Positions 15,200 through 23,906 of a stretch of DNA of 36,911 nt are shown here, in pieces. The notes beneath the pieces are model-generated. The model searched no databases and was not told the origin of the DNA. It was given only the letters and a program-made list of their open reading frames with translations. Every line of letters begins with the position of its first letter. The first letter of the stretch is position 1. The position numbers were made by a program, and so were the translations under genes. The stretch comes from Flemingiibacterium sp045634345 (GTDB lineage: Bacteria > Bacillota > Clostridia > Oscillospirales > CAG-272): NCBI GenBank assembly GCA_045634345.1, contig JAZRAB010000097.1, forward strand, positions 1-36,911, read 5' to 3'.

Positions 15200-16120
15200 A
15201 TGAAGAGTAATTACAAGATCAAATATATAATCTTACTTTGTGTATGTCTTAACTGCATCGGTGTTTGTTTATATCTTAATTTTTTATACCAGACGAAGAT
15301 GCAGGATGACGGCGATTCACTTGAATCCCTGCGAGACTCAATAAAGCAGTACGAGTCAATCATGCTCGATGCAAACACCACGGCGCCTGCGCCCACTACA
15401 GAGGATGCTGGAGCGACTCCCGATACAGAGCCGGACCCGTTTATTACTGTCGATACGACCGAGGCAGATTCTGTAGAGACTACGGTAAGACCGCAGGTCT
15501 ATAAGCCGTCGGCTACCTTGAATTTCGATAAGCTTTGGGCGGTCAATCCCGAAATACACGCTTGGATAGACATTGAGGGGACAAAGATTGATTATCCTAT
15601 TCTGCAGAGTAAGAATAATGACAGAAAATATTTAAATACCGCATATGACGATTCTCCGTATATCGGAGGCGCGATATTTACTCAGGCGACATATAATAAT
15701 ACCGACTTCAATGATCCCGTTACACTCATTTACGGACATACGATGCGGTCGGGAACAATGTTCGGACAGCTTCAAAAAAGCTATTCGAGCGTACAGTCGT
15801 TTGAGGAAAACAGCGATATTGTGATATATCTGCCCGGTGAAGTCAGACATTATACTGTTTTCGCCGCAGTACCGTATGATGCGATGCACATACTTCATAC
15901 ATACGATTTTTCGAACACCTATTGGTACAACCGATTTTTCGATGATGTTGGACGAATCCGTGAAATAGGTGCGAATTTTGACAGAGAGGCTTTCCCCGAA
16001 GCGGGTGATCGAGTTATCATCCTTTCGGTTTGCTTAAATGAAGATACTGCCAGAAGATATCTTGTTATGGCAGCCTTCGAGGAGGATCTCGCAGACAATG
16101 CGAGGGATTCCAAAAACTAA
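15200..16120 (+). CDS. srtB: class B sortase
   Basis: A 306-residue membrane-anchored transpeptidase. One N-terminal signal-anchor helix (IILLCVCLNCIGVCLYLNFLY) and a long Thr/Pro/Glu-rich spacer precede the catalytic domain (about residues 110-300). The active-site set is visible: His in TLIYGHTM, Cys in ILSVCLNED and Arg in ARRYLVMA. The cysteine motif is LSVC rather than the usual LSTC. It is class B by the AWIDIEGTKIDYPILQS and YIGGAIF motifs. The start at 15200 is preceded by AGGTG. The adjacent downstream gene encodes a plausible substrate, so it is likely a dedicated pair. Confidence 0.92.
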   Translation: MKSNYKIKYIILLCVCLNCIGVCLYLNFLYQTKMQDDGDSLESLRDSIKQYESIMLDANTTAPAPTTEDAGATPDTEPDPFITVDTTEADSVETTVRPQVYKPSATLNFDKLWAVNPEIHAWIDIEGTKIDYPILQSKNNDRKYLNTAYDDSPYIGGAIFTQATYNNTDFNDPVTLIYGHTMRSGTMFGQLQKSYSSVQSFEENSDIVIYLPGEVRHYTVFAAVPYDAMHILHTYDFSNTYWYNRFFDDVGRIREIGANFDREAFPEAGDRVIILSVCLNEDTARRYLVMAAFEEDLADNARDSKN

Positions 16121-16153
16121 ATTATATAATTTTTTACAAAGGAGATATTTGCT

Positions 16154-16855
16154 ATGAAGGCTTTACGCATTGCGACGATTTTACTTATTGTTGTGGCTTC
16201 GTTTGTTATGGCAGCCAATGCTGTGGAGTTTACCCCTAGTGTTGAAATTAAGGATGGACCTGAGATTATTGATCCTACTGATCCGGATGATCCTAAAGCA
16301 AGTGAGGACGAGTTAGAGATTACTCCGGTTGGACGCCTTGATGGTGAAGACCTTGATGAGGATATTAAAGACAATCTTACTGATGCAAAAAAAGACCTTG
16401 AGGAGAACGATTGGGAAGATATCCTTGATGATTTCGAGGACATATGGAATGAAGCTACCGACGGTGCCCCTGTTGAACATGCAATCGTCAGTGATATTTT
16501 CGATGTCCGCTATAAAGAAGATCCCACTGAGGACGGAACCGTTACAATTATGTTTGACATGAAAATGCAGGGGCTTGATTCGGATGATATTTTTGTTATC
16601 ATTGCTAAGCCAGAGGGCGGTGAATGGGCACCTATTGATTATACAATAAGCGAAGACGGAATTATAACCATTACCGTTGAAAACAAGTCAGTCTTTGCAA
16701 TCATTAAAGATAAGAGCGCAATGCCTGACATTGGCCCCGACGGTCCTGCTACAGGCGTTAGTCCGTATTTTGCTCCCGCAATTGTCGGTGCTGTATTCTT
16801 CGGTATTGCCGCTGTGGTTTGCGTGAATAAGATAGCTAAAAAAACAGAGAGATGA
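16154..16855 (+). CDS. acidic secreted surface protein, probable sortase B substrate
   Basis: A 233-residue protein with an N-terminal signal peptide (cut after MAANA, about residue 23), a very acidic Asp/Glu-rich middle, and a small beta-rich domain (HAIVSDIFDVRYKEDP through ITITVENKSVFAIIKDK). The C-terminus is a classic wall-sorting signal: GPATGVSP, a hydrophobic helix (FAPAIVGAVFFGIAAVVCV) and a basic end KIAKKTER. The PATG core resembles the (S/P)PxTG motifs used by clostridial class B sortases. AGGAGA lies upstream of the ATG. It is the only protein in the window with such a signal and sits next to srtB. Confidence 0.85.
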   Translation: MKALRIATILLIVVASFVMAANAVEFTPSVEIKDGPEIIDPTDPDDPKASEDELEITPVGRLDGEDLDEDIKDNLTDAKKDLEENDWEDILDDFEDIWNEATDGAPVEHAIVSDIFDVRYKEDPTEDGTVTIMFDMKMQGLDSDDIFVIIAKPEGGEWAPIDYTISEDGIITITVENKSVFAIIKDKSAMPDIGPDGPATGVSPYFAPAIVGAVFFGIAAVVCVNKIAKKTER

Positions 16856-16881
16856 AAATTCAGTTGAAAGGATGCTAGAAA

Positions 16882-17865
16882 ATGAAAAACAGAAAACAGC
16901 CAAAAGGTATATTTATTGTTGCTGTCTTACTTGTTTTGCTTGTGTCCTTGATCGTTGTCTTTTCGCTTGTCGAAAAGGCTATTAACCACATGAATGAGCT
17001 GCCCGATTCGCCTGATTATACCGATTCGGGCAACTCTCGCATTTACTATAATGATCACTGGTATACTCTCAATGAAAATATAGAGAGCATTCTGGTGCTC
17101 GGCATTGACTCGATGACAACACCGGACGGCTCGAAGGCTGATTCGCATCAGGCGGATTTCATTGCTTTGCTTGTCGTCGATAAATTGGATCACAGTTTCC
17201 GTGTTCTCTATATTAACCGCGATACTATGACTGAGATATCTCAGATTAATGATATCGGCGAGCAGTATGGCACATTCACCGCACAGCTTGCCTTGGCGCA
17301 TGCATACGGAAGTGACGGAAAGATGCGATGTCGCAATACCGTTTCTGCAATCGAGCATTTACTCTATGGTACTAACATTGACCATTATTTCTCCGTCACA
17401 ATGGATGCAGTCCCGATAATCAACGACAGTCTTGGCGGAGTGACAGTGACGCTTGAGGAAGATCTTCCTGCACTTGGCGAAGAGTTTTTGAAAGGCGCAG
17501 AGATCACCCTTAAAGGTGCAGACGCGCTTTCGTTTGTCCGCTGGAGAAGTGACGAGGCGGAGCAGAGTAATCTCGGCCGTATGGAGCGTCAGCGTCAGTA
17601 TATTGCGGCGTTCTTTGATAAATATACGACGGCGGATCTTGAAGATTCCTTTGAAACAATAACAGATATCGACGAATATATTGTTTCCGACTGCACTTTT
17701 AACCAACTTACGCTTCTTTTGGAGCGTCTGCAGGGATATTCACATAAAGGTACATTCTCTCTTGAGGGCGAAGCTGTCAAGGGAAGTGAGTATATTGAAT
17801 ATTACATTGATGAAAATGCGGTACAGGCTACAGTTGTAGATCTTTTTTATAAAATTGAGGAGTGA
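16882..17865 (+). CDS. LytR-CpsA-Psr (LCP) family polymer ligase
   Basis: A 327-residue membrane-anchored protein with one N-terminal helix (residues 9-30) and an extracellular LCP domain. LCP enzymes transfer lipid-linked wall teichoic acid or capsule to peptidoglycan. Family marks are LVLGID, QADFIALLVVDK, YINRDTM and LSFVRWRSDEAEQSNLGRMERQRQYI. The first arginine of the usual R-S-D phosphate-binding motif is replaced (SHQAD), and IPRD reads INRD, so activity may be altered. It lies between the sortase pair and the dehydratase in the same direction, which suggests attachment of the polymer made by this locus. Confidence 0.85.
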   Translation: MKNRKQPKGIFIVAVLLVLLVSLIVVFSLVEKAINHMNELPDSPDYTDSGNSRIYYNDHWYTLNENIESILVLGIDSMTTPDGSKADSHQADFIALLVVDKLDHSFRVLYINRDTMTEISQINDIGEQYGTFTAQLALAHAYGSDGKMRCRNTVSAIEHLLYGTNIDHYFSVTMDAVPIINDSLGGVTVTLEEDLPALGEEFLKGAEITLKGADALSFVRWRSDEAEQSNLGRMERQRQYIAAFFDKYTTADLEDSFETITDIDEYIVSDCTFNQLTLLLERLQGYSHKGTFSLEGEAVKGSEYIEYYIDENAVQATVVDLFYKIEE

Positions 17866-17874
17866 CAACCTACA

Positions 17875-19917
17875 ATGAACAACAAATCTAATGGTATAAT
17901 GGAGGGCAATGATGAGGCAACCTCACGCAGACAGCCACATCTCCCACTCCAGATATATGATTTAATATTGCTGATTGCAGCAGTTGTTCTGTTGCTTGGA
18001 TTTAATCCGAGCAGTGCGGAAAAGTTCGGCATACTCCCTTTGGCGATTCATTTATTGCTATCTTATATATGTATTTTGTCATTCAGATCATTCGGCGGCG
18101 TTTATAGGCAGATTTGGCGATATAGCTCTCCGTTTTCGTATATAAGATTAATTACTTCCGATCTTTTCGCAGGAATTGTATATTACATACTTGTTCAGAT
18201 CCTTCCGATCGAAAAAATTGCGTTTGTACGTGCTTTTTCGCTTGTTGCATTAAATCTTTTACTTGCTGTAACAATACGTCTTTTGTATCAATTTTTATAT
18301 GAGCGTGCAAACAGACCCGGTAAGAGTTCATCTTTTTGGCGCTCTACTATGAAGCTTATGACCGGTCTTTCGTTTGACAATGAAAATGCCGGCAAAGCTT
18401 CTGAAGGTGCTTCAACAAATAACAAAATAAGAATCGCAATTGTTGGCGCAGGACAAGTTGGAGCTATGCTTGCTGAAGAGCTTATCAAGAATCCGAGAGC
18501 AGCTTACATACCGTGTTGCTTTATTGACATAGACCGTTCCAAGATAGGACGTGAAATTTACGGTTTGCCGGTTTTTGGTGGAGATAATGAGGTGGCACAA
18601 GCCCTTTCAGCACTTTCTGTGCAGGAAATCGTATTTGCTCTGCCTTGCGTTGAGCCTGAACATATAAAAAATCTTTATGAATACTATAAGAATACCGGAT
18701 GCAAGATCAAGGTGTACGACTATCCGGTAATGCAGACCGCCGATAAGAGCAAACGCCAAATGCGTGAATTTGATATTGAGGAATTGCTCTTCCGTAAGCC
18801 GATTGTGGTTAACGATGACCGAACGAGGGCTTATTATAAGGATAAAGTGGTCTTGATTACGGGCGGCGGCGGTTCGATAGGCAGTGAGCTTTGTCGACAG
18901 ATTGCGAGAATGGAACCAAGAGCGCTGATTATTCTTGACGTTTATGAAAACGGCGCATATGATATCCAACAGGAGCTACGAATTGCCTATGGCAACAAGC
19001 TCAAGGTCAGTGTAGAGATTCTTTCCGTATGTGATAAGTCCGGAATGGAGAAGGTTTTTAAGGCATACAACCCACACATTATTCTGCATGCGGCGGCGCA
19101 TAAACATGTTCCTCTGATGGAGCATAACTGCTGTGAGGCGGTTAAAAATAACGTGTTTGGTACGCTCAATGTGGTTGAGTTGGCTGAAAAGTACAATGTC
19201 GAGCGTTTTATCATGATTTCCACTGACAAGGCAGTTAATCCGACCAATGTAATGGGTGCTACCAAGCGTGTCTGCGAGATGATAATTCAAAGCCACAGCC
19301 GTACTGCGAAAACTACTACATTCAGTGCGACAAGATTCGGAAATGTCCTCGGAAGTGCCGCATCTGTCGTGCCGCTCTTTAAGAGACAGATTATGAACGG
19401 CGGTCCCGTTACAATTACGGACAAGCGCATAATCCGATATTTCATGACTATTCCCGAAGCAAGTCAGTTGGTGCTTCAGTCAGGAGCTATGGCGAAAAAC
19501 GGAGAGCTCTTCGTTCTTGATATGGGCAAATCCATACGTATTCTTGAGCTTGCAGAAACTATGATACGTCTCAGCGGCTATGAGCCATACCGCGATATTG
19601 ATATCGTGGAGACAGGTCTTCGCCCGGGCGAGAAGCTTTATGAGGAGCTGCTTATACGTACCGGTGAGCTTGATAAAACAGAAAACAGCTTGATATTCAT
19701 TGAGCGCGATGCCCCACTGTCAGACAAAGAATTGAATGAACGTCTTGACATTCTTCGCGCCGCGCTTGAAACTATTGATGATGCCGTAGTTAAGGATGCA
19801 CTAATGCGTGTCGTTCCGACATACCATGATCCTAGTTCTGTTAATTCGGATGCTGCCGCGCAGGAGCGAATTGAGAGATTGTCAAGCGCCTCTGAAGGGG
19901 TAACGGTAACTGTATAA
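17875..19917 (+). CDS. membrane NDP-sugar 4,6-dehydratase (CapD/WbpM family)
   Basis: A 680-residue enzyme that makes the 4-keto-6-deoxy intermediate of UDP-GlcNAc-derived sugars for polysaccharide. Four N-terminal membrane helices (about residues 25-140) are followed by a first nucleotide-binding domain (IAIVGAGQVGAMLAEEL) and the catalytic extended-SDR domain (VLITGGGGSIGSELCRQ). The active-site region reads STDKAVNPTNVMGATKR, with methionine in place of tyrosine before the lysine, as in WbpM-type enzymes. The family length is about 600-680. A GAGGAG overlaps the end of the LCP gene. It is the last gene before a strong terminator. Confidence 0.92.
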   Translation: MNNKSNGIMEGNDEATSRRQPHLPLQIYDLILLIAAVVLLLGFNPSSAEKFGILPLAIHLLLSYICILSFRSFGGVYRQIWRYSSPFSYIRLITSDLFAGIVYYILVQILPIEKIAFVRAFSLVALNLLLAVTIRLLYQFLYERANRPGKSSSFWRSTMKLMTGLSFDNENAGKASEGASTNNKIRIAIVGAGQVGAMLAEELIKNPRAAYIPCCFIDIDRSKIGREIYGLPVFGGDNEVAQALSALSVQEIVFALPCVEPEHIKNLYEYYKNTGCKIKVYDYPVMQTADKSKRQMREFDIEELLFRKPIVVNDDRTRAYYKDKVVLITGGGGSIGSELCRQIARMEPRALIILDVYENGAYDIQQELRIAYGNKLKVSVEILSVCDKSGMEKVFKAYNPHIILHAAAHKHVPLMEHNCCEAVKNNVFGTLNVVELAEKYNVERFIMISTDKAVNPTNVMGATKRVCEMIIQSHSRTAKTTTFSATRFGNVLGSAASVVPLFKRQIMNGGPVTITDKRIIRYFMTIPEASQLVLQSGAMAKNGELFVLDMGKSIRILELAETMIRLSGYEPYRDIDIVETGLRPGEKLYEELLIRTGELDKTENSLIFIERDAPLSDKELNERLDILRAALETIDDAVVKDALMRVVPTYHDPSSVNSDAAAQERIERLSSASEGVTVTV

Positions 19918-19924
19918 ATATTAT

Positions 19925-19957
19925 AAAGAAAGAGCCGAGTATATCGGCTCTTTCTTT
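19925..19957. terminator. bidirectional intrinsic terminator
   Basis: A perfect 14-pair stem (19925-19938 with 19944-19957), five-base loop, with A tracts on one side and T tracts on the other in both directions. It ends the polysaccharide operon on the plus strand and the ABC exporter on the minus strand; the stop codon of the latter lies inside the stem base. Confidence 0.9.
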
Positions 19958-21227
19958 ATGTCTTATCGAATATAGTATCCGGTAATTTGATATGCCCCCA
20001 ACGATGGGGAAACCAATTTGTTTTTATGTTGTCCTCAATTCTGAAAAAGCAGACGGGCCATGCGGTGTCATAGTCCTCAAATCCACCGTATTCATTTGTC
20101 CCGTATATGACAAATACGCAGTTATATCTTCCGCGTGTCAATTCGTCAGTGGGGAAATGCAGATTAAATGCTTTTTCTTCTCCCACAGACATTGATTCCA
20201 GCATCTCACAAAATGATGTACCGACAACGGAATCATCCTGAAATCTTAACTCAAGCCGGAAATTTAATTGCGTTATTGGAACGGTGGCTTTAACTGTAAG
20301 TCGGAGATGAATCTTTTCACCGGAGTGGTATACAGGCTGTTCCTTATCAAGCACCTCAAGGCGTGTCATTTGGGCTTTTGGATTGCTTGGAAAGTGTTTG
20401 ATTTTCGTATTAGTGAGATCTACATCGAGGTCGTCCGATGAAGTATTAAGCCCCATATATATTGCAATTCCGTCTTCAACATCACCGTCGAACACTATCT
20501 TACCGTCATCGAGAACTACACATCGGTCACATAATTGGCGTATGGTGTTCATGTTGTGGGAAACATAAAGCACGGTGCGTCCTTCCTCTTTTGCGACATT
20601 GCGCATCTTGTTGAGGCATTTTTCCTGAAATGCCATATCTCCAACAGCGAGGACCTCGTCCATTATCATGATCTCACTGTCAAGATGAGCCGCAACCGAA
20701 AACGCAAGCTTTACATACATGCCGGATGAATAACGCTTGACGGGGGTATCAATGAAGTCACGGATCTCGGAAAACTCTATAATATCTTCCATTTTTTTAT
20801 CTATTTCCGCTTTTGTCATGCCGAGAATAGCGCCGTTCATGTAGATGTTTTCGCGTCCTGTCATCTCGGGGCTGAAGCCGGTGCCAACTTCGAGCATGGA
20901 AGCTATTCTGCCGTATATATCTACAGTACCATCGCTCGGTGCGGTAATGCGAGAGAGTATTTTCAGCATTGTGGATTTGCCTGCACCGTTACCGCCGATT
21001 ATTCCGATTGCTTCTCCCTTGTAAATCGTCAGATCAATGCCGTTAAGTGCCATGAATGTGTCACCGCGAAGACGTACATTCTGACCGATTTTTGTGTTAG
21101 GATCTTCTTTTTTGCGTACCTTTGCCCACCAACTTTGCAGGTCGGCAGTCAGCGTGCCGCCCCCGATTTGACCGAGACGGTACTGCTTTTTTAGTCCTTG
21201 TATTTTTACTGCGATATCTTCGCTCAT
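19956..21227 (-). CDS. polysaccharide ABC exporter, ATP-binding subunit (Wzt/TagH type)
   Basis: A 423-residue ATPase. Walker A is GGNGAGKST, the signature is RYSSGMYVKLAFSVA (SSGM, normal for this subfamily), and Walker B is IMIMDEVLAVGD, with the H-loop in YVSHNM. After about residue 260 a beta-rich C-terminal domain follows, like the substrate-binding domain of O-antigen Wzt. It would power export of a lipid-linked polysaccharide or teichoic acid and read its end group. The ATG at 21227 follows GAGGTG by about seven bases; a GTG nine bases earlier lies inside that ribosome site. It is cotranscribed with the permease, 33 bases apart. Confidence 0.92.
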   Translation of the reverse strand: MSEDIAVKIQGLKKQYRLGQIGGGTLTADLQSWWAKVRKKEDPNTKIGQNVRLRGDTFMALNGIDLTIYKGEAIGIIGGNGAGKSTMLKILSRITAPSDGTVDIYGRIASMLEVGTGFSPEMTGRENIYMNGAILGMTKAEIDKKMEDIIEFSEIRDFIDTPVKRYSSGMYVKLAFSVAAHLDSEIMIMDEVLAVGDMAFQEKCLNKMRNVAKEEGRTVLYVSHNMNTIRQLCDRCVVLDDGKIVFDGDVEDGIAIYMGLNTSSDDLDVDLTNTKIKHFPSNPKAQMTRLEVLDKEQPVYHSGEKIHLRLTVKATVPITQLNFRLELRFQDDSVVGTSFCEMLESMSVGEEKAFNLHFPTDELTRGRYNCVFVIYGTNEYGGFEDYDTAWPVCFFRIEDNIKTNWFPHRWGHIKLPDTIFDKT

Positions 21228-21260
21228 AAATTGCACCTCGTTTTTTTGAAGATGAACTTA

Positions 21261-22115
21261 TTATACGGTGTCCATAAAGGTTTTTTCGACCTTGCTGAAT
21301 ATGACCACACCAAGTGTCACTACCGCTGTCATTACGACAATGGAAATTATCCAATACAACGGATTTACGGCACCAACGCCGAGGAATATCCATCTGAAGG
21401 TCTCAATGGCACATGTTACGGGATTAAGCATGATAATATTGTATAACTTGCTGTTTGCGAGAGTTGATATCGGGTATACGACCGGAGTTATGTACATCCA
21501 TAGCTGTACGCCGAATGTAACCAGCATGGCTAAATCTCGGTATTTTGTTGTTAAGCTTGATACGATAATGCCAAATCCGAGTCCTAAGAACCCGAGGTAT
21601 AGAATAATAAGCGGTAAGAGGATGATGTACAGATAGTTGGGGGTGATTGCACCGGTTATCAGATAGTAGACCCAAAACAGCAAAAACATGGTAAACTGTA
21701 CGAGAAAGTTGATTGCTGAGGAGAGTACCGTGGAAATGGGGCTTGCAAGCCTTGGGAAGTAAACTTTGCCGAAAACCCGTGCATTATTTGTAAAGGTGGC
21801 AGAGGTTTGATTAAGGCAGGTTGAGAAAAAAGTCCAAACCGCAGTGCCACCCATATAGAAAAGAATTTGGGGGATTCCGTCTGTTGAAATATTTGCGATA
21901 TTGCCAAATACAAGCGTATAAATAAGCGTGGTCATAAGAGGCTGCAGAATTATCCAGGCAGGTCCTAAAATCGTTTGCTTGTAGATTAGTATAAATCTGC
22001 GCTTGGTGAAGAGCCATATAAGATCACGGTATTGCCACAGCTCTTTTAAATTAATATCAAACCATCCGTTTTTAGCTTTCAAATGGGTATGGTATTTAGG
22101 CAGCGTCTGTTTCAT
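21261..22115 (-). CDS. polysaccharide ABC exporter permease (Wzm/TagG type)
   Basis: A 284-residue ABC-2-type permease with six hydrophobic helices. The N-terminal cytoplasmic part (LKELWQYRDLIWLFTKRRF) and the first helix with QTILGPAWIILQPLMTTLIYTLVFG are typical of TagG/KpsM/Wzm proteins. With the downstream ATPase it forms the membrane channel that flips or exports a finished polymer. GGAG nine bases before the ATG at 22115 supports that start; the in-frame ATG at 22124 abuts the ribosome site. The transcript begins about 100 bases upstream and carries a terminator-like hairpin in its leader. Confidence 0.92.
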   Translation of the reverse strand: MKQTLPKYHTHLKAKNGWFDINLKELWQYRDLIWLFTKRRFILIYKQTILGPAWIILQPLMTTLIYTLVFGNIANISTDGIPQILFYMGGTAVWTFFSTCLNQTSATFTNNARVFGKVYFPRLASPISTVLSSAINFLVQFTMFLLFWVYYLITGAITPNYLYIILLPLIILYLGFLGLGFGIIVSSLTTKYRDLAMLVTFGVQLWMYITPVVYPISTLANSKLYNIIMLNPVTCAIETFRWIFLGVGAVNPLYWIISIVVMTAVVTLGVVIFSKVEKTFMDTV

Positions 22116-22158
22116 GTTTTTCATCTCCTACAAGTTGATAAACTGACAGATTTATAGG

Positions 22159-22184
22159 AAAAAGCAGCGGTGAGCTGCTTTTTT
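22159..22184 (-). promoter_or_regulatory. terminator-like hairpin in the exporter leader
   Basis: A ten-pair stem (22159-22168 with 22174-22183) with a five-base loop; on the minus strand it is GC-rich at the top and followed by T. It lies between the promoter at 22219-22247 and the start codon at 22115, so it could attenuate the exporter transcript. Confidence 0.6.
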
Positions 22185-22218
22185 GATTACCTATGTGTGA
22201 ATTATACTTCATTATATA

Positions 22219-22247
22219 AGTATACCACAAAAAGCGGAGGATGTCAA
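22219..22247 (-). promoter_or_regulatory. promoter of the ABC exporter operon
   Basis: On the minus strand a perfect TTGACA (22242-22247), 17-base spacer and TATACT (22219-22224). The predicted start is near 22212. Confidence 0.8.
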
Positions 22248-22264
22248 GTGTTTATAAGTTCAAT

Positions 22265-22300
22265 AAAAACGCTGCTGCGCATTATGCACAGCAGCGTTTT
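22265..22300 (-). terminator. intrinsic terminator of gdhA
   Basis: AAAACGCTGCTG and CAGCAGCGTTTT arms (22266-22277 with 22289-22300) form a strong stem; a T tract follows on the minus strand. It lies 20 bases after the gdhA stop. Confidence 0.88.
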
Positions 22301-22319
22301 ATATGTGTACTGTTAATGA

Positions 22320-23675
22320 TTAATAAGCGATGCCCTGAGCCTTCATTGCTTCTGCAACCTTAAGGAAGCCGGCAATGTTAGCACCTGCAACCAGGTCGCC
22401 TTCCAGACCGTATTCCTTTGCAGCAGCAACGGAGTTATCGAAGATATTCTTCATGATCTGCTTCAGCTTTGCGTCAACCTCTTCAGCAGTCCAGCTGTAG
22501 CGCATGGAGTTCTGGCTCATTTCGAGACCGGATACTGCAACGCCGCCTGCATTTACTGCCTTGGAAGGTGCTACTACTACGCCGTTTGCCTTGAGGTATG
22601 CAACAGCCTCGTTTGTGGTAGGCATGTTGGAAACCTCAACATAGTATTTAACGCCGTTAGCAACGATCTTCTTGGCATCGTCGATGTTGACCTCGTTCTG
22701 TGTAGCGCAAGGCATGATAACATCAACCTTTGTGCCCCAAGGCTTTTCCTTAGCGAAGAAGGGAACACCGAACTTGTCAGCGTAGTCCTGAACCTTGTTG
22801 CGATTGGATGCGCGCATTTCAAGCATGAACTTGATCTTTTCAGGTGTATTCACGCCGTTTTCATCGTAAATGTAACCGTCGGGACCGGAGATAGTAACAA
22901 CCTTACCGCCGAGTTCAGTAATCTTCTGAACTGTACCCCAAGCAACATTACCGAAGCCGGATACTGCGAAGGTCTTGCCTTTGATATCCTCACCGTAGGA
23001 TTTGAGCAGCTCAACTGCGTAGTAAACCGCACCAAAGCCGGTAGCCTCGGGACGAATGAGCGATCCGCCGTAGGAGAAGCCCTTACCGGTGAGAACGCCG
23101 GTGAACTCGTTGCGCAGTCTCTTGTACTGACCGAAGAGATAACCGATCTCGCGTGCTCCGACACCGATATCGCCTGCGGGAACGTCTGTATCAGCACCGA
23201 TGTGCTTGGAAAGCTCGGTCATAAAGCTCTGGCAGAAGCGCATGATCTCTCCGTCGGACTTGCCGGTAGGATCGAAGTCAGCGCCGCCCTTACCGCCGCC
23301 CATGGGAAGACCGGTGAGGGAGTTCTTGAAGGTCTGCTCAAAACCGAGGAACTTCATGATAGAAGCATTAACTGTGGGATGGAAACGCAGACCGCCCTTG
23401 TAAGGACCGATTGCGGAGTTGAACTGTACACGGTAGCCGCGGTTTACCTGAACCTTGCCGTTGTCATCAACCCAGCTTACTCTGAACTGAATCTTACGCT
23501 CAGGCTCAACCATGCGCTCGAAAATACCTGCTTCAATAAAGTCAGGGCGTTTTTCTGCAACGGGCTCAAGAGATTCGAGAACCTCTTCTACTGTCTGATG
23601 GAACTCGGTCTCGCCGGGATTTCTTTTGCAAACATTCTCATAAACACTTGCAAGATAACTGTTTTTCAGTGCCAT
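22320..23675 (-). CDS. gdhA: glutamate dehydrogenase, NADP-type hexameric
   Basis: A 451-residue enzyme that interconverts 2-oxoglutarate plus ammonia and glutamate. The length and the motif RVQFNSAIGPYKGGLRFHPTV match the small hexameric bacterial class, usually NADPH-linked. The catalytic lysine region PMGGGKGGADFDP, the DVPAGDIGVGAREIGYLFGQY stretch and the nucleotide-binding GFGNVAWG are all present. GAGGT lies eight bases before the ATG at 23675. Codon use is the most biased in the window, suggesting high expression. It stands alone between its own promoter and terminator and likely provides ammonia assimilation. Confidence 0.96.
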   Translation of the reverse strand: MALKNSYLASVYENVCKRNPGETEFHQTVEEVLESLEPVAEKRPDFIEAGIFERMVEPERKIQFRVSWVDDNGKVQVNRGYRVQFNSAIGPYKGGLRFHPTVNASIMKFLGFEQTFKNSLTGLPMGGGKGGADFDPTGKSDGEIMRFCQSFMTELSKHIGADTDVPAGDIGVGAREIGYLFGQYKRLRNEFTGVLTGKGFSYGGSLIRPEATGFGAVYYAVELLKSYGEDIKGKTFAVSGFGNVAWGTVQKITELGGKVVTISGPDGYIYDENGVNTPEKIKFMLEMRASNRNKVQDYADKFGVPFFAKEKPWGTKVDVIMPCATQNEVNIDDAKKIVANGVKYYVEVSNMPTTNEAVAYLKANGVVVAPSKAVNAGGVAVSGLEMSQNSMRYSWTAEEVDAKLKQIMKNIFDNSVAAAKEYGLEGDLVAGANIAGFLKVAEAMKAQGIAY

Positions 23676-23737
23676 TGGTATGTACCTCTTTTTGTATTTG
23701 GATTTCACGCAGTTTAGCGTGTTAATTTACGTTATCT

Positions 23738-23766
23738 ATTATACTACACTTTATTCGTTTTTGCAA
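23738..23766 (-). promoter_or_regulatory. promoter of gdhA
   Basis: On the minus strand TTGCAA (23761-23766), 17-base spacer, TATAAT (23738-23743). The leader of about 55 bases contains a small CACGC/GCGTG hairpin. Confidence 0.75.
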
Positions 23767-23906
23767 TATCTGTGACAAAAAAATTCATATTTTATATGTT
23801 AATAATTTGAAAATTTAAAATTTATAGTATTTATATAATATAAAGTGATTTTGCCTAATAAATGGAAATATAATTAAATATATACAATTAAAGGACGGTG
23901 AAATAT

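Noticed and set aside
23202..23717. Open frame on the plus strand opposite gdhA
   Set aside because: It is the complement of a highly codon-biased gene; the gdhA motifs on the minus strand explain the sequence.
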